Source of the DNA: Neelides folsomi
Lineage: Eukaryota; Arthropoda; Collembola; Neelipleona; Neelidae
NCBI GenBank assembly: GCA_034687125.1
Contig: JAQGBZ010000002.1
Span: 248,001-312,000, forward strand
Direction: 5' to 3'
Length of the DNA: 64,000 nucleotides
Positions 35,207 to 48,426 of the stretch are shown one piece after another. The notes beneath the pieces were generated by a model. The model did no database searches. It saw only the letters and a list, made by a program, of their open reading frames with translations, and was not told where the DNA came from. A program made the translations under genes and the position numbers. Each line of letters opens with the position of its first letter. The first letter of the stretch is position 1.

Positions 35207-37114
35207 TTTCCCAATTTTAATTAAAAACCTTGAATTCTCAATTATTCCTATTCGTTCACATTCACCAAATTTAAAACTTAAGAACTATAAGAACTAAACA
35301 AGGAATTAAACTAAGAATTAAACCACATTGGTCCAACTCTCAAACGATTGTATTCTAAATTGTAGAGAAATCCCTTTGGTCAAGAGATGAATTCCCAATG
35401 TGGGATATCAAGGTTTTCCTCTGGCTTAAATAACCCTTTTCATTCAGGGTTGTCGATCAAGCGTTGCTATGGCCAGACCCTCATTGATCCAAACTTTGTC
35501 AACGTCTCCGTCCATATCAATCCCCACACCTGTTGCACTCACCGAATTCCGGCCCTTACTCCAAAAGGAAGAAAAATAATCAACCCAGGCCTGCGTATCG
35601 CTCACAAATCTTTATGCCTCTTCAAAATTCCCTTCAATTCTGTTTTAAGCGCATATTAGGAACTGTTTCAATAACTAAATTTTCGTATAATAACATATAA
35701 TATACATACAATATGAAATACAATATTTAAAACTAGGTATATGTAAATGGCTTATGTTAAGGCTGTATCAAAGTGCACATGACGTATTGTGATACGCAAC
35801 ATTCAACTTCACTGCAATGAGAATAAAAGAATGCCAAGAGTACTGCAGTAAATATGTACATTTAACCATTTTGATATATAAACTATTTACTTCTAGGGAT
35901 ACGAATGGTAAAATAAATCTCCTTGAGCAGGAGATCGAACATTCAGGTTCCTGTTAAATTGGTTCTATAAAAAAAAGTCCCAAGTGGGCTATTTGATTGA
36001 AGAGATAATTTCATTTAAAGTCCAATATGTATGACAAGGTTAAAAAGCCTGGACTTGAACTGAAACTCAAACATGATTTCCAAACTTTTTCAACTACTCG
36101 AAACTGAAAGAAGAATTAAATGAAAAGTTGATTATTTATTAACTTTGACTTTTGATCGAACGCCACTCAAAATTGGTCCTTCGAATTTCCAAAGTCAAAC
36201 CAATTCATTTTCTTATTTAAATCCTTTTTCTCCTAATGACATAATTTATCTGAAGGAAATTTCAACATTCCTTCCTTGAAGAAGGCGACAATCAATATTC
36301 TTTATTACTTAAGGTTAAAACAATTAAACTTTGTAATAGGTATTAGGCACAATAGTTTATAAAAAGGTATTTAAATATTATATAATATTATATAGTCCTT
36401 TTTAAGTATTATATATCTGTAATATTGTATTTAAGAGTTAAATCCATAATTAAAGGATAAATGAAATAAAAATATTTTTATTCATTGTTTCCTTTCATTC
36501 ATTAAATGAATTTTACATGAAATCAATATATTATTTTTCTAATGTAATTAGGAAAGATTCCTATAAAAAGTTGTAATAAAAAGTTGTAATTAAAGTTGAA
36601 AAACATTCGAAAAATTTACTTCTTACTTTTGGAGTTTGGGGAAATTTTGTTAATTTCGCTCCAATTAGTTTAATGTTATGCAGAAAATGTTTCTCTGACA
36701 CTTCACGGTTCGACACGTTAAAACTTGCTGATTTCATCTTCAACTTTAGTCACTAATGCTCATCTCATGTTCCGCATCGTTTACTCTTTTCGGTTGTGAA
36801 ATCTGAAGAGATCTCACTTGGCAAAGTAAGTAAAAGTAGCGATCCATATTCAGGACAATTTTTTACAATTCCCCATTGCGGGATATTAAATCAAGTCATC
36901 AAAATATCTAATTGTAAATTCTTGGTATTTTAAATCAAATTCTTAATCATTTTGTACTATATTTAAAAACTTGAAATTTCTTTCACTTACTTACAATTAG
37001 TTAGTTAATTAAATTACACATATTATTTCCACTTTAAGTTTTAATAAAAGACTCATTCATACAATTCATATCAGTAAACTATTTAACATTTAAATATTAT
37101 ACAAGCTTTCCACT

Positions 37115-37690
37115 TAATAAGTAAAGAGGAAGAAATTATGCGCTTTCTGAGGTCAAAATTATGCAAAAATTTTTCCAGATTATGCGATATTAAATTTGAT
37201 TAAACATTGCTTTAAATCACTAATTTTATAAACAATTATTTACTAGCTGCTGGTTTTACATTCATTGTAATTGAAAAACGGCTATGAATCAAAGGTCTTG
37301 TCACTATTTAATTCTAATTAAATGTTAATTTGAAAATTAAAATTTGAAAATATAGCTCGAAATTGAACAAAAATACACGTTTTCTTAATGAATGCTTCTG
37401 ATTCGGTATTTATTACTTAATCTTTATCAAATAATCTTCAGAATTATTATTTATTTAATTATTCGGCGTAAAAGTATACCGTTTTTGGCGTTTTTTCTTC
37501 TGGATAATGAAATTATACGCCTTTTCCAAAATTTGACTTTTTATGCGATTATACAAGGCATATTTAGCTTAATCTTAATTAAATTAAACGATTCGCTTGC
37601 ATCTAAAATATTGATAGGAGGAGTGGGCCTTATTGTTGACATGCGTTTTTATGTGAGTTATGCGATCCTTCCTCCTTATTAATAAGTAAA
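37115..37690. repeat. possible non-autonomous element with ATTATGCG-like motifs
   Basis: Both ends carry TTAATAAGTAAAGA-like sequence (about 37116-37129 and 37680-37692). Variants of TTATGCG/CGCATAA or TTATACGCC recur through the interval, near 37136, 37180, 37498-37521, 37539 and 37658. Dispersed short motifs of this kind are typical of subterminal transposase-binding sites. No clean terminal inverted repeat was found, so this is tentative. Confidence 0.35.
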
Positions 37691-40600
37691 GATAGGGATA
37701 ATGAAAACGATATGAAATTCCATAGAAATTTTTGTTATTTTTTATATGTTTTCACATTCCCTATGTTTACTTATTAAGTTAACAATTGGTATAACTTATT
37801 TATAAAATATTTAACATAAATACTGATATACATGAATAGGTATATTATGCAGTTGTTAAAAAACGCTTAGTGAATTTGAGAGGCCAAAAATCCATCTGGT
37901 TTTTCATTTCCCAACGAAGGCCTTTGAGGGAAAACTCCGAATTTGGCTAGAAGGATGGCGCAAAAGTCGGTTTGGCGAATTGAGTAATTGAATCTCTCTC
38001 TCTTTATGAGGTCCATCGAGGCCGTGGAATTGTCTTCCAAACCGCACTTAAAGATCCGGGAAATTGAGCCGTTGAGGGGAGGAAAAGATCAATTTACAAG
38101 AAAAGCTCCAATCTCCTAATTTTCAACTCTTTGAGGAGGAGATGGATTTTAGAAAGGGAAAAAAATGAAAAGTTTGGGGTTGGACGTCAGCCGCAGAGCA
38201 TGGGATTCAATGTCCTCCCAACATTCAATAATAATAAATCCGAACAGAATACGAATCGGAGGGCTGAAAAGGATTTCTGTCCCGGAGGACCGGAAGAAGA
38301 ACAAACGAACTAGGGAATTCAGTTCACGCCGTCTGAGCGTTTTCCCTCCTTTCCCGACCAAAGATGAGAAATATCAAAGATCTATGGATTACAATGATAA
38401 GGGAGGAATTGAAAGAAAAGTATTAGTTTCATTGACAATGAACAAATTATTTTATTCGTGTTTGTGAGATGATGATGAGGTTCCTAATCTTGGAACAAAG
38501 GTTTTATTAACATATAAAAGGAATCTCACAATCAGCCCACTTGGGATAAATTCAGGTTTTAAAAGAGACCGTAAATAGTGAAATTACTTGGGAACTGAAG
38601 ATGAGTCCCAAGAGAACTTGGATTATCAATAAGGTTGGAGAGATTTGATCCTTCCAATTGCCAACTCAGCTCCTTCTTGACTCTCTTTGTAATTGTGTAA
38701 TTGAGAAGACCAACCGTTCCCATACATTAAAATTTAAGAATCCTCGACCCCAAATCCCTCTTACCATTAACAGAATCTTATTTGAAAATCATTATTCTGA
38801 TCGTATATTTATGTATATACCATTGTACACCATTAGATGTATCATGTATCCTATACTTAAGGATAGTTAAGCTTAAAATTAGATGTACGTTACTTTTTGA
38901 TTACTTTATTTATATGTATGGTATTAAGTATTTATTATTATTTTATTATAGTAGATAATTTTAGATATATGTATAGTATAATAAGGGCAATGATTATTCT
39001 TATAAATTTAAGTGCTTACTCTATATATCTTTGTAAATATATACTCTTTATACTACATGTTTATGTAGTATACCTAATACCCCAATACCTATTATATTAT
39101 GGTATAGTTCTAAAGAATAAGATTCTCCATAGACATTTTAAATTACGTATACCTAATAATACAAAAGTGGTTATTTGAATTTAACAAAAAGAGAAAGGAG
39201 AATTCATTCATGAATATAAATATTTATGTAGAGATCTATTATAAGGTTAAATATCATTTAGCCTGAAGAAAGCATAGATATATAGAATATATAATATGGT
39301 ACATACAATAGAGTATCTATCTTTTGTGAAAAGATAATAATAATATAAATTTAACTATCTGTATAGTATATGCTATGTATAATATTTCCACAATGACAGG
39401 GGAGTTATGTAAAATATAATGTGTATTTTTATAACTCATTTCGCTTTCAATTTGAATTTCCAGCTCCCTGAAGGATAATTAAACCATCTAAATAGGAATA
39501 TTTAAATTACTCTTGAACACCTCTTTGAGTGATTAAAGATGATTCAATGAGGCTCTTTATTACACGATACGATTTTGGAATATATTTGAATATATAACAT
39601 TAGTGAAGGTAATTCTGGTAATTTAATTGGCGACATTCAGGAATTTGCTCCTTAACTCCCCAAGTCTGAAAAAGTCATCTCTACAAAAAATATTCCTCTT
39701 TCCAACAATCGCAGCTCACTTTAATTTAAGATTTTTAATCATAGGAAGAAAATATTGTAAAGTGTGAAAATGACAAAATTTCGAGTTTTTGTTCATATTT
39801 ATTCTCACTTGACCATTTCTCAATAGCGTGAAGAATTATGTTAGAAACTCGCTCTTCTACTTAAATTCGCAAGACTTATTTTCACATTTTTATTGTATGA
39901 AATAATTTTAATTTCATGCTGCGACTTCAAAGCGAAGATATTATCAAAGGAACTTTTCTTTTTTACTCCACTTTTGTGGATCGTAAATGGTGCAAAAAAA
40001 ACTGACAGATAAAAGAAGATTGTAAAAAGCGAATTGACTCATTTGGTCATAAAATTTTCTGTTCCAAATGATTTTACTCACCCATATTAAAATGAATAAA
40101 GCCCAAGAGACTTTTGATTTTCATTTCGACAATTTAAATTTTTATAAAGAATTAATCTTTGAGAGTAAATAGCGATGATAAATCTTATAAACCATAAATA
40201 TAATAACACATTATTATTTGTACTTACAGGTACATTTACTATTACTAATATGTTTATATGTATTATGTGCAAGTATAAGTGTAATCTGTGTAATACTAAT
40301 TATAATTGCTCATATTATTGAATATTTTCGTTTATAGTAATATCACACTCAGTTAATTACACTATAGCACATGTGAATCAATGGGTCGTGAATATTTGAA
40401 TATTTTGATTTCTCAATTTGTGCCGTATGAAAGGAAATGAAATGGAGGGTCGGAAGGATTTCTCTCATCATTACGTCCACCCATCGGAAATGTCCTTTAA
40501 ACCCTCTCTGCTCTCATCATTATTTACGAATGCATGAACGACATGTTCAACAAGGAAGAAAATTAAATTACACATTCATTTCAAATTGTAAATTCATATT

Positions 40601-43600
40601 GTTTCGAGAACACTTCCAGAACAATGAATCTCAATTCCCAACTTTAACTTTGAAGAGTAAATTAAATTAAAAGTTGGACTAAACTTAAGAGATCAAATTT
40701 GGTTTTAGAAGATTTAAATAATATGCAATTTAAATTTAATTATTATTTTGAAGATAAATCAACCATAAAATTAATATTTGAAAAGGAATCATCACTTTAC
40801 ACAATTCATATACCTACAATTATAAAATAATGAAATCAGAATTGAGGTGAAAATGAGTTAATGATATAGATATACATAAATACTATGTATTACAATATAG
40901 CACAATACTATTACAATTTAACATTGTATATTTATCTGTAGATCTAAATGAATACTAAATAATTAAGTAGGTATTATATTTACAAGTATACATACAGCTA
41001 TACATAATTGACTGCATGTACACCATATAAGGTACTATAAATATGTATGCATATACTGATGTAGTATTTGAGTGTTTGCATGTATTCGGCATTTGTGCTT
41101 AAAGATATTTAAATCGTAATTGAGGTAAATAAATGGTTTTCGTTTCACATATATCTCTCATGGCTGGTAATGGTAGTGGAAATGGAAGGGATCACATTTA
41201 TGGGCCTTGAACTCCAATGGGGGAATTGCAATTACATTTGAGTTTGCATATGGGACAACCTCGGTGTACTATACATTGAAGAAGGGAAGAACAAACAGTT
41301 GGACTGATCTCCTTTTTGAACCATTGAGCTAACTTGTAATAAAATCCATTTTAATTACCAATTTAATTTTATCTCCTTTCGGATATGTCGGAGATATTAA
41401 TTCTCCCGATTCACACGACAAGTGGGGGCAGTAAAACTTTCCCTCTAAGGTCTGCCTTTGACGTTTCCTCATGTGACCCCATTTATTATTTTTGATTTGG
41501 GAGATTTTGAAAGTGGCATGGTTCTAATCTGACAATTAGTCAATTAAAATTGCAAATGGGTGAATTGGACGTGAAGGGAGTGGCATATGAGGAGAAGAGG
41601 AAGGATATGAAGAATACTAATACGGTTTAATTAAGACGTGCCGAGACGTGAATAATTAGAAGAAAATGCAGAAGACGAATTGAGCCGTCTCTTTTGTTCG
41701 AAGAGAAATGAAGATGAGGGGAAGGCTGAAAGGGAAATTCCCTGGTTTTGACCTTCCTTTCCAAATCGAGGAAACTTCCCTTTCCCTGACTGAGCTCATT
41801 CTCAAGAAGGGAATTTTGGTCTGGCAGATTGAAAGAATGGGAGATTGAAATGAATGGTGAAGGTATGAGAATTTACATAAAATTTCCCATATCCCTCGTA
41901 CACTTTGAAGGATGAAGTTGGAACAAGTCAAAAGGACCCCAAAATCTTCCCATGGGGGTCGCCAATGAATGGATTTCCCTAATCATCTCATCATCAGGGT
42001 TGGCCTTCTCGATCAGCCCAAGATTCCATAATGTTATTTGAAAAATACTTCCTTGTCATTTGCTTCCCATCCATCGATCAAATTTTTTCTTTGGTGAATT
42101 GGAGATTCCTCCACGTTTCTCATCATGACTTTCTCCATGGCGGCTCCATCTTTCCATTCATCTCTTTGTGTACACAGAAGTAAGTCCATGATGCTTCTCG
42201 TTATTCATCATGAAGTGAAGTAGACGGAGGTCGAGGGGGCGTGTGAAGGCCCCCAATAACCGTCTACAGTCAAAGTATCACTTTGAAAGAGTCATCAACC
42301 CAAGTCCCTTCAAAGGCTCTTATTGGACACTTTAATGTTCCTACTACACTCGCACTGCCAAAACCCATCTCATTGATTTTCAATCTCACGGAGAAACACA
42401 ACTTGGCTCCATGGCAAATATACAAGAAAAAAGGAAATTCCTCGATGGGGTTCTCAACTTTAATCGAGAGCCGAAGTGAGTGGTTTCCCCGTCATTACAC
42501 GACCCTCATACACACTTTGAAGGAAATGAGGACTTCTTAGAATATTACCTTCAACACCCGACCTATCCAACCCCTCACACACATATTTTCCATCACCATT
42601 AGGGGCATAGTCATTTAACTCTTTTTTCACCTACTTCCGGAATCCTCCATCGCTGAATCTAATCGCTTAATGCAAAATAGATCAAGTTTATACAAAATGG
42701 ATCAAAGCTAACAGGAGAAATTATAATACTTATGGAGGATTTTTAATAACATTCTACCTGCCATAACAGTTTAGGAATATGGTGAAAGCTCGTGACGGCG
42801 GTTTCATTCCCCCTCTCAACTCTGAAGGACAGGATGAGTGAGAATGAGTGTTGGAAGAGAGCGAGGAAATTGTGTCTGTCGGATCTTATCGCCTTCTTTT
42901 AGAAATTGGCAATGAGGGAAAGTGTTGAGTTGGAGAGGTGGAATCTCAGTTGGCTCTCGATGACGCTTCCTGAGAAATGACCTTTTGAGTGCCCTGAACA
43001 ACCCGAATTCCAAAATGAAGATACCTTAAAGAAGGGATAGGGAAAACAAAGGAATCAGAGCCTTGAATCAGAATGATGGGCGGTTGGAATTCTGGAATTG
43101 GACCCCGATTAGATGGAATGACAAGGGAGTGAAGGAAATCCAATTCATTCCCACTGGGAAGGAACACAAATCTCGAGAGGATTTATGTCCATATTATTAT
43201 TCCCTTTATGGCTCTTTCGACCAAATGACCGCTTTGGTCTTCCCAACTCAAATACAAAAGTCCAATCTCCCCCATCAACTTAAAATTATTATTGAAATCA
43301 TGGAAATTTCATTAAGCTTCCTACACAACATTTATGTAAATACTCATATGGTACATGTAAAATACCTACTACCTATGTATTTACTACAGATAATATGTAT
43401 ATTACATATGTAAGCTCAAAGGAGAATTTAAATTAATTATTATATGTTGATTAATATAATTATTTCTACTACGATAGTATAAATTACGTTGTAGCTTAAT
43501 GATGGATTATTTAGTTTGATCTCAACTTTGTCTTGAATTTAGGAAGATTAGTAGAGATTGAATTACGAGAACACAATTGGATTTACCTCAATTACCCTTC

Positions 43601-45365
43601 GCCGACTGTTTATTTTTCTCAAAGGTTTTGTAGACGGCCAATTTGACTTTGACTCTGATGATGTGATTATGAAGTGGCATTAGCCAATTGCCTCCACATC
43701 ACAACTTTTAATGCCAATCTTAGAAAATCTCATCCGGACCCACCACGCTTTATTTCCACTTAAAGTAATTCAATTGTGAACTCACTTTTTCCCCTCCTCC
43801 ATTTGCATCCTGTCTCAATTCAATCAAACCTTAATCCCTTATGAAATGAAAATATGAAAAATATGAAATTACCCAAAGGGAAACTCACATTAGGGGAAAC
43901 ATTTTTTTATTTCCTTCCAACTTGTCAATCGACGGTAAGAGTTGATTCCTCATAGCTTCTTACGTTGGGTATTTTCATGTACAATTTTTCCATTCTTTTT
44001 TTCTTTCCTTTTCGACAAATCTTCTCATTCTATGATAAATTCTATAAAGACTTTTCCTAACTCTTATTCCCAATCCCCTTCAAGTAACCATTGAAAAATA
44101 TATACTTGTATATACCAAAGTAAGTATGGGGTTTTTATAAAGTAAGCCTTTGAGTTTTCTTTTATAAATCCGTAAAGATATTTCATCACTATCTTCAATT
44201 TAAAATTTGGTAAAGTGGATCAAACATTTCTTTAATAAACCTCTTTCGGAATTATGAAGATGACTCATTTTTCACATCAAATTGAATCAGTAAGCGGATT
44301 TTGTTTAACAAATGTCTTGTAAAAAGAAGCCATGAATTGGGAATTCACCAAAGAGCCCTTTGTACAAACCGGGGCAAATTGGGTGAATTAGACCTTGGAA
44401 TAAATGGGAGTTTAACTCTTATCCAAACAGTAGTAGTGAATTGGGAGGAAGGAAACGTACTTACTTTATCCAGACACATCTTCCAGATCAACCTCGTAAA
44501 AACTGTGAAGTCGGACATGTTCGGAAATGACAAGAACAACGGGGCGACCCAGTTGGCCTATCTCCGCCACTAACTCAACTTTCTCTGGCTCTCAGATTTA
44601 AAAAGGCTCTTTCTCTTAGACGCCTCAAAACACCCAAAATAATATACCAAATAATATATATATATATATTATATAAAAGACGAGGGTCGGTACATACATT
44701 CTGTATATGTAGTTTAATCATATACACTAACTTGGAACCACTCACCATTCATTGTTTTTAAGTAGCATGTGCAGGGCTTGTTCCAAGGGGATGTTTAGGA
44801 TGGATTATACAAAGAGGGAAAAACTTCCCTTTTCAATTTGATTTCCTTTCCAGAGAGTTGAATAGGTCAGGCAGCGGAGTGAAACATCAAGATTTGTCTC
44901 TCCTCTTTCTGAGAGAGAAAAAAGTGAGACTTTTCTTCACTAGAGAAAGAAAAGGCGAGAGGATCATTTTCAAAATCTTGGCTCTCTGGAGTAATACAAT
45001 AATAGAGAGAGAGAAAGAGATGGTTAAAGGGCTATTTGACTCTTCAACACAAGAACTTATTTTCTCATTCTCTCCACATCTCGAGTTCATCTTTATGAGC
45101 GAAGGACTTCCATTCGGAGCTTATTGTAATTTTTACCATTCTTCATTTTCCCGCTGTATACATTTGAATACATTTTTCTGACCGGAAACCATGAGGAACG
45201 AAAAGTTATTCTTCATCTCATCACCGCCACTTCCAAATACATAGGGAAGTGAAAAAGATCTTAAGAAGCATTAGAAGAAACAAGAATTACATTGCTTTAT
45301 ATATACTGGTAATATATGGTACATATAGTAAAATAAGGCGAAAGTATAGCCCAATAATATGTACC

Positions 45366-45399
45366 CTTAAGTATGGTATATTTTATAACCATACTTAAG
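45366..45399. repeat. 11-bp stem hairpin
   Basis: CTTAAGTATGG (45366-45376) is followed after 12 bases by its exact reverse complement CCATACTTAAG (45389-45399). It lies in the gene-less region upstream of the receptor gene. The function is unknown. Confidence 0.7.
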
Positions 45400-48300
45400 T
45401 TGGTGTGTTTTAAAAAGCCTACTGTATTATACGTTTATTACAGATATAATACATCTCTCTCATGGTTGTATGGTATAATGGTATATAAATGGTGATGGTG
45501 ATATATAAAAGGGTCGCGAGGTTCTTGTAATGAAATTTGGTCCTTCCCTTTGATATTCAAATTCTCGAGACTCCCGTCCTCGTTCTCATCCGGGTGAGGA
45601 ATTGGACCGGAGGGCTGAGACGTGTCTTGTAAGTATCTTTATTCTTGGGTCATTAGAACCCACCTTCTTTCCCCTTCATTGGAGGGTTTGTGGGTGATTG
45701 GATTACCAGTGCGGGAAATGGACAGAGCCACAAAGGGGAATTAGGAGTCTTTTGAGGGATCGGAAAGATGAGAAGATCAACATCGTGTCGGGGAAATCAA
45801 TACAACTCCATCCTGACAATTGATATCATATTCAACCCTTCACTTTCCCCGAGTTCATTTTTTCCTTGTCCATAAATCTAATGTTGGTCCGTTGGAGGAG
45901 ATGGATATGTAAAGGGGGGAACAGCGCCGCTGCTCCCCCAAACATAAAAGTCAGTCACAGAGAGGCCGAGTGGATTTTAACCATTGATTCTGGCTTAGTG
46001 CCATGCAGAGGATCCTCGGGATTTGTTATCGTATAAAATGTTGCATTAGCGGATGATCACTTTCTCCCTCAGCGGAGAGGTGAGACCAACTTGCACCTCT
46101 TAATCATTCCATAAGGGTCAAAGGAACATTTTCCCATACACCTTCCCCCACTCACGTGAAAAGTTTAGGGCCGGAATTGCTCGGGGCAATCTTCACTCTG
46201 CTTCCGATGAATTTGATTCACAACCAAACTCCACTTCCAACTTACCTCCCCCCATTTCACATTGGAACATTAAATTCCACACGCCTGCTCTATCAGAATA
46301 CACATACCGTCGGTTAATAATTCAAAAAACATTTCAACCTCTTTTATTCACACTGCCCTATTACCTGCCAAAATGGAGGAATCATCTTAATATTTATTAA
46401 ACCGGGAGATTTAAAAATTTATCAATATACTTTTTTTAAAAACCCCGATTGGGATTCTTTTCTGGGCAGGAAAAAGGTTTCACATTGAAGACAAAAGAAA
46501 CCCATTTTCCAATTGTAATTGACCTTCTTTTCCGAAATATTATATAACTAAGAAATATATTAACTTAATTTGTTCCATATAATAAGTATTAGTAAATATC
46601 TAGAATAATATCTATATAATAGATAGGGTGTTTGTTCCAAGTTCTGGCGGCTCATTAAATCTCAGCTTTGTAGGCCAACTCTTTAGGAGAGAAAGAGTTG
46701 GTTGGAGGTGCCAAAAAGGAAGATTGTGAGATAATGGGAGACTCAACGTGAGTTTCCCATTACATTTTCTCTTACTTATAACACTATTTACGTCTCCAAC
46801 TGCGGCGCCCTGCAACTCCACATTAAAAATAAATGAACAAAACTCGTTGACCACAACCAAGAGATTTCTCCAAAATTCATTTCATCCAGGGAATTTGATA
46901 TAAATTATAGCTCCAGTCACCTTTGGATTCCAGTGCTAATTGACCCACCGGTCGCGGCCTTCATTTTTACTATGCAATTATTATTTCTTTATTACATCCT
47001 TCCAAATCTTATGTTCAATGGATCGGAAATATTAAAAGACGTTTTCTTGTTGACGAAGAAAAAGTAATTGGATTGGTGGAGGGAATTAATGATAAGGAAA
47101 GTTAAATTTAATGCAATTTTCCCCACCAAGGTATCCGCTCATCGGAGATGAAGGAAGTTCCTCAAAGACACAACTATTAATTAGATACCTCTCTGTCTTC
47201 ACATTCGGATGAGAAGACTCGTTTTCTTGTTGAGAACTTTAATTAAAAATTCTCTTAACCTCTCCATCCCCTTCACCATTTTCATCGTCTTTTCGGATAT
47301 TAAAAGCACAAAATGATTAGGCGATCACGTATCTTATTCCTAATTGGATCACCAAAAGGAGCCGCTATTTAATTTCACATTTTTTCATGTACAAACAAAA
47401 TCGAAACTCTTTGGTTGAATATTCCCTCTATTCCTTATGAATTTTATATTTATCATCTTACTCACCATCTCATATTAATAATAATAATGTTGTAATTTAA
47501 CATGAGATTTAAATATAAAGGAAATGATAAAAAGGGCCGTCACCTTTGACCAACATCGTTTATACTCTTTGTACTTACACAGAGATCCTTGTAAGAATTT
47601 CTCATTATCTCTGGGAAGGAATTTGGATAAATATTTTGATAATATTTAAGGAAAATAAGAAGGGAAAGTTTGTTGGGGTTTAAATTAAAATGGAAGATTG
47701 GAAGGAGCGGGAGATGCTAATTTGGAGCGGAGGTGAAAATGGGAGATAATAAAGGGGAATGAGATGACAAGGGTTTGAGGGCTCGGCCGAATCTAAATTG
47801 GGACCCCGAACCTTATATTTTTTTATTGTGTATTATCACCAACTGAAGAAAAGTTTGAGTTCGGAGCGGGAATTGAAATACTTCATAATGGGTCTCCGAA
47901 ATTCTCATCACGGCCCATTTAAATATAATTAGTCCGGAGGGACGTTTCTTTCCTTCAAGACAGGTGAGTTTTATTTATCATACTTTAATAAACTTTGTCT
48001 CAAAGCAAGTGTCTTTGGGTGGGTTATTAAAGTGACATTCCTTTGTTGGCCCCACAATGGAACTCAGGGGTGAATGAAGTATCGGGGGTATTGAAACGCA
48101 AGCGTGCGGTTACGAGTAAGACGGAAGGCCGAGCCGGCCTTTCCTCATCGGATCCCTGAAGTCCGATGGAGAAAGTTGTGTCGGGGTGACCGCGGGTAAG
48201 CTGATTCATCAGCGGAGGAAAGTTTGGTGGGAGTCCAGGAGACGCCTCATTGAGAGGCGCATCAGAGAGATAAAGTTGGAGCAATTTGTTTCCTCCTCCC

Positions 48301-48426
48301 AGAGGATTACCACCCTCCTCCACTCCTCACAAAACAATCGGATTGAAGATTAGAGGCTCTTGAGGATGGACTGGAACACAGGAGGGCCGAGGACACCAGG
48401 TAGGAAACCTCCAAAATGAGGACGAG

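Larger units (their letters stand above)
35207..48426. other. 13-kb region without a recognisable gene
   Basis: Between the divergently transcribed RSPH3 and glutamate receptor genes. AT-rich stretches (38880-41120, 43290-43520, 46530-46640) alternate with moderately GC-richer, often pyrimidine-rich patches (37870-38470, 41160-42560, 44720-45180, 45480-46300, 47900-48400). Open frames in the patches (for example 38165-38467 plus, 43063-43413 plus, 48027-48323 minus) lack recognisable domains and compete with other frames. The patches could be untranslated exons or regulatory DNA of the receptor gene. The sequence at 47961-47968 (ACAG|GTGA) would serve as a donor of a 5' untranslated exon. Confidence 0.4.

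Noticed and set aside
43063-43413. 116-codon plus-strand open frame
   Set aside because: No domain, low-complexity hydrophobic end, no splice or promoter support.
48027-48323. 98-codon minus-strand open frame next to glutamate receptor exon 1
   Set aside because: No recognisable motif; it lies in sequence that could be the 5' untranslated region of the plus-strand receptor gene.
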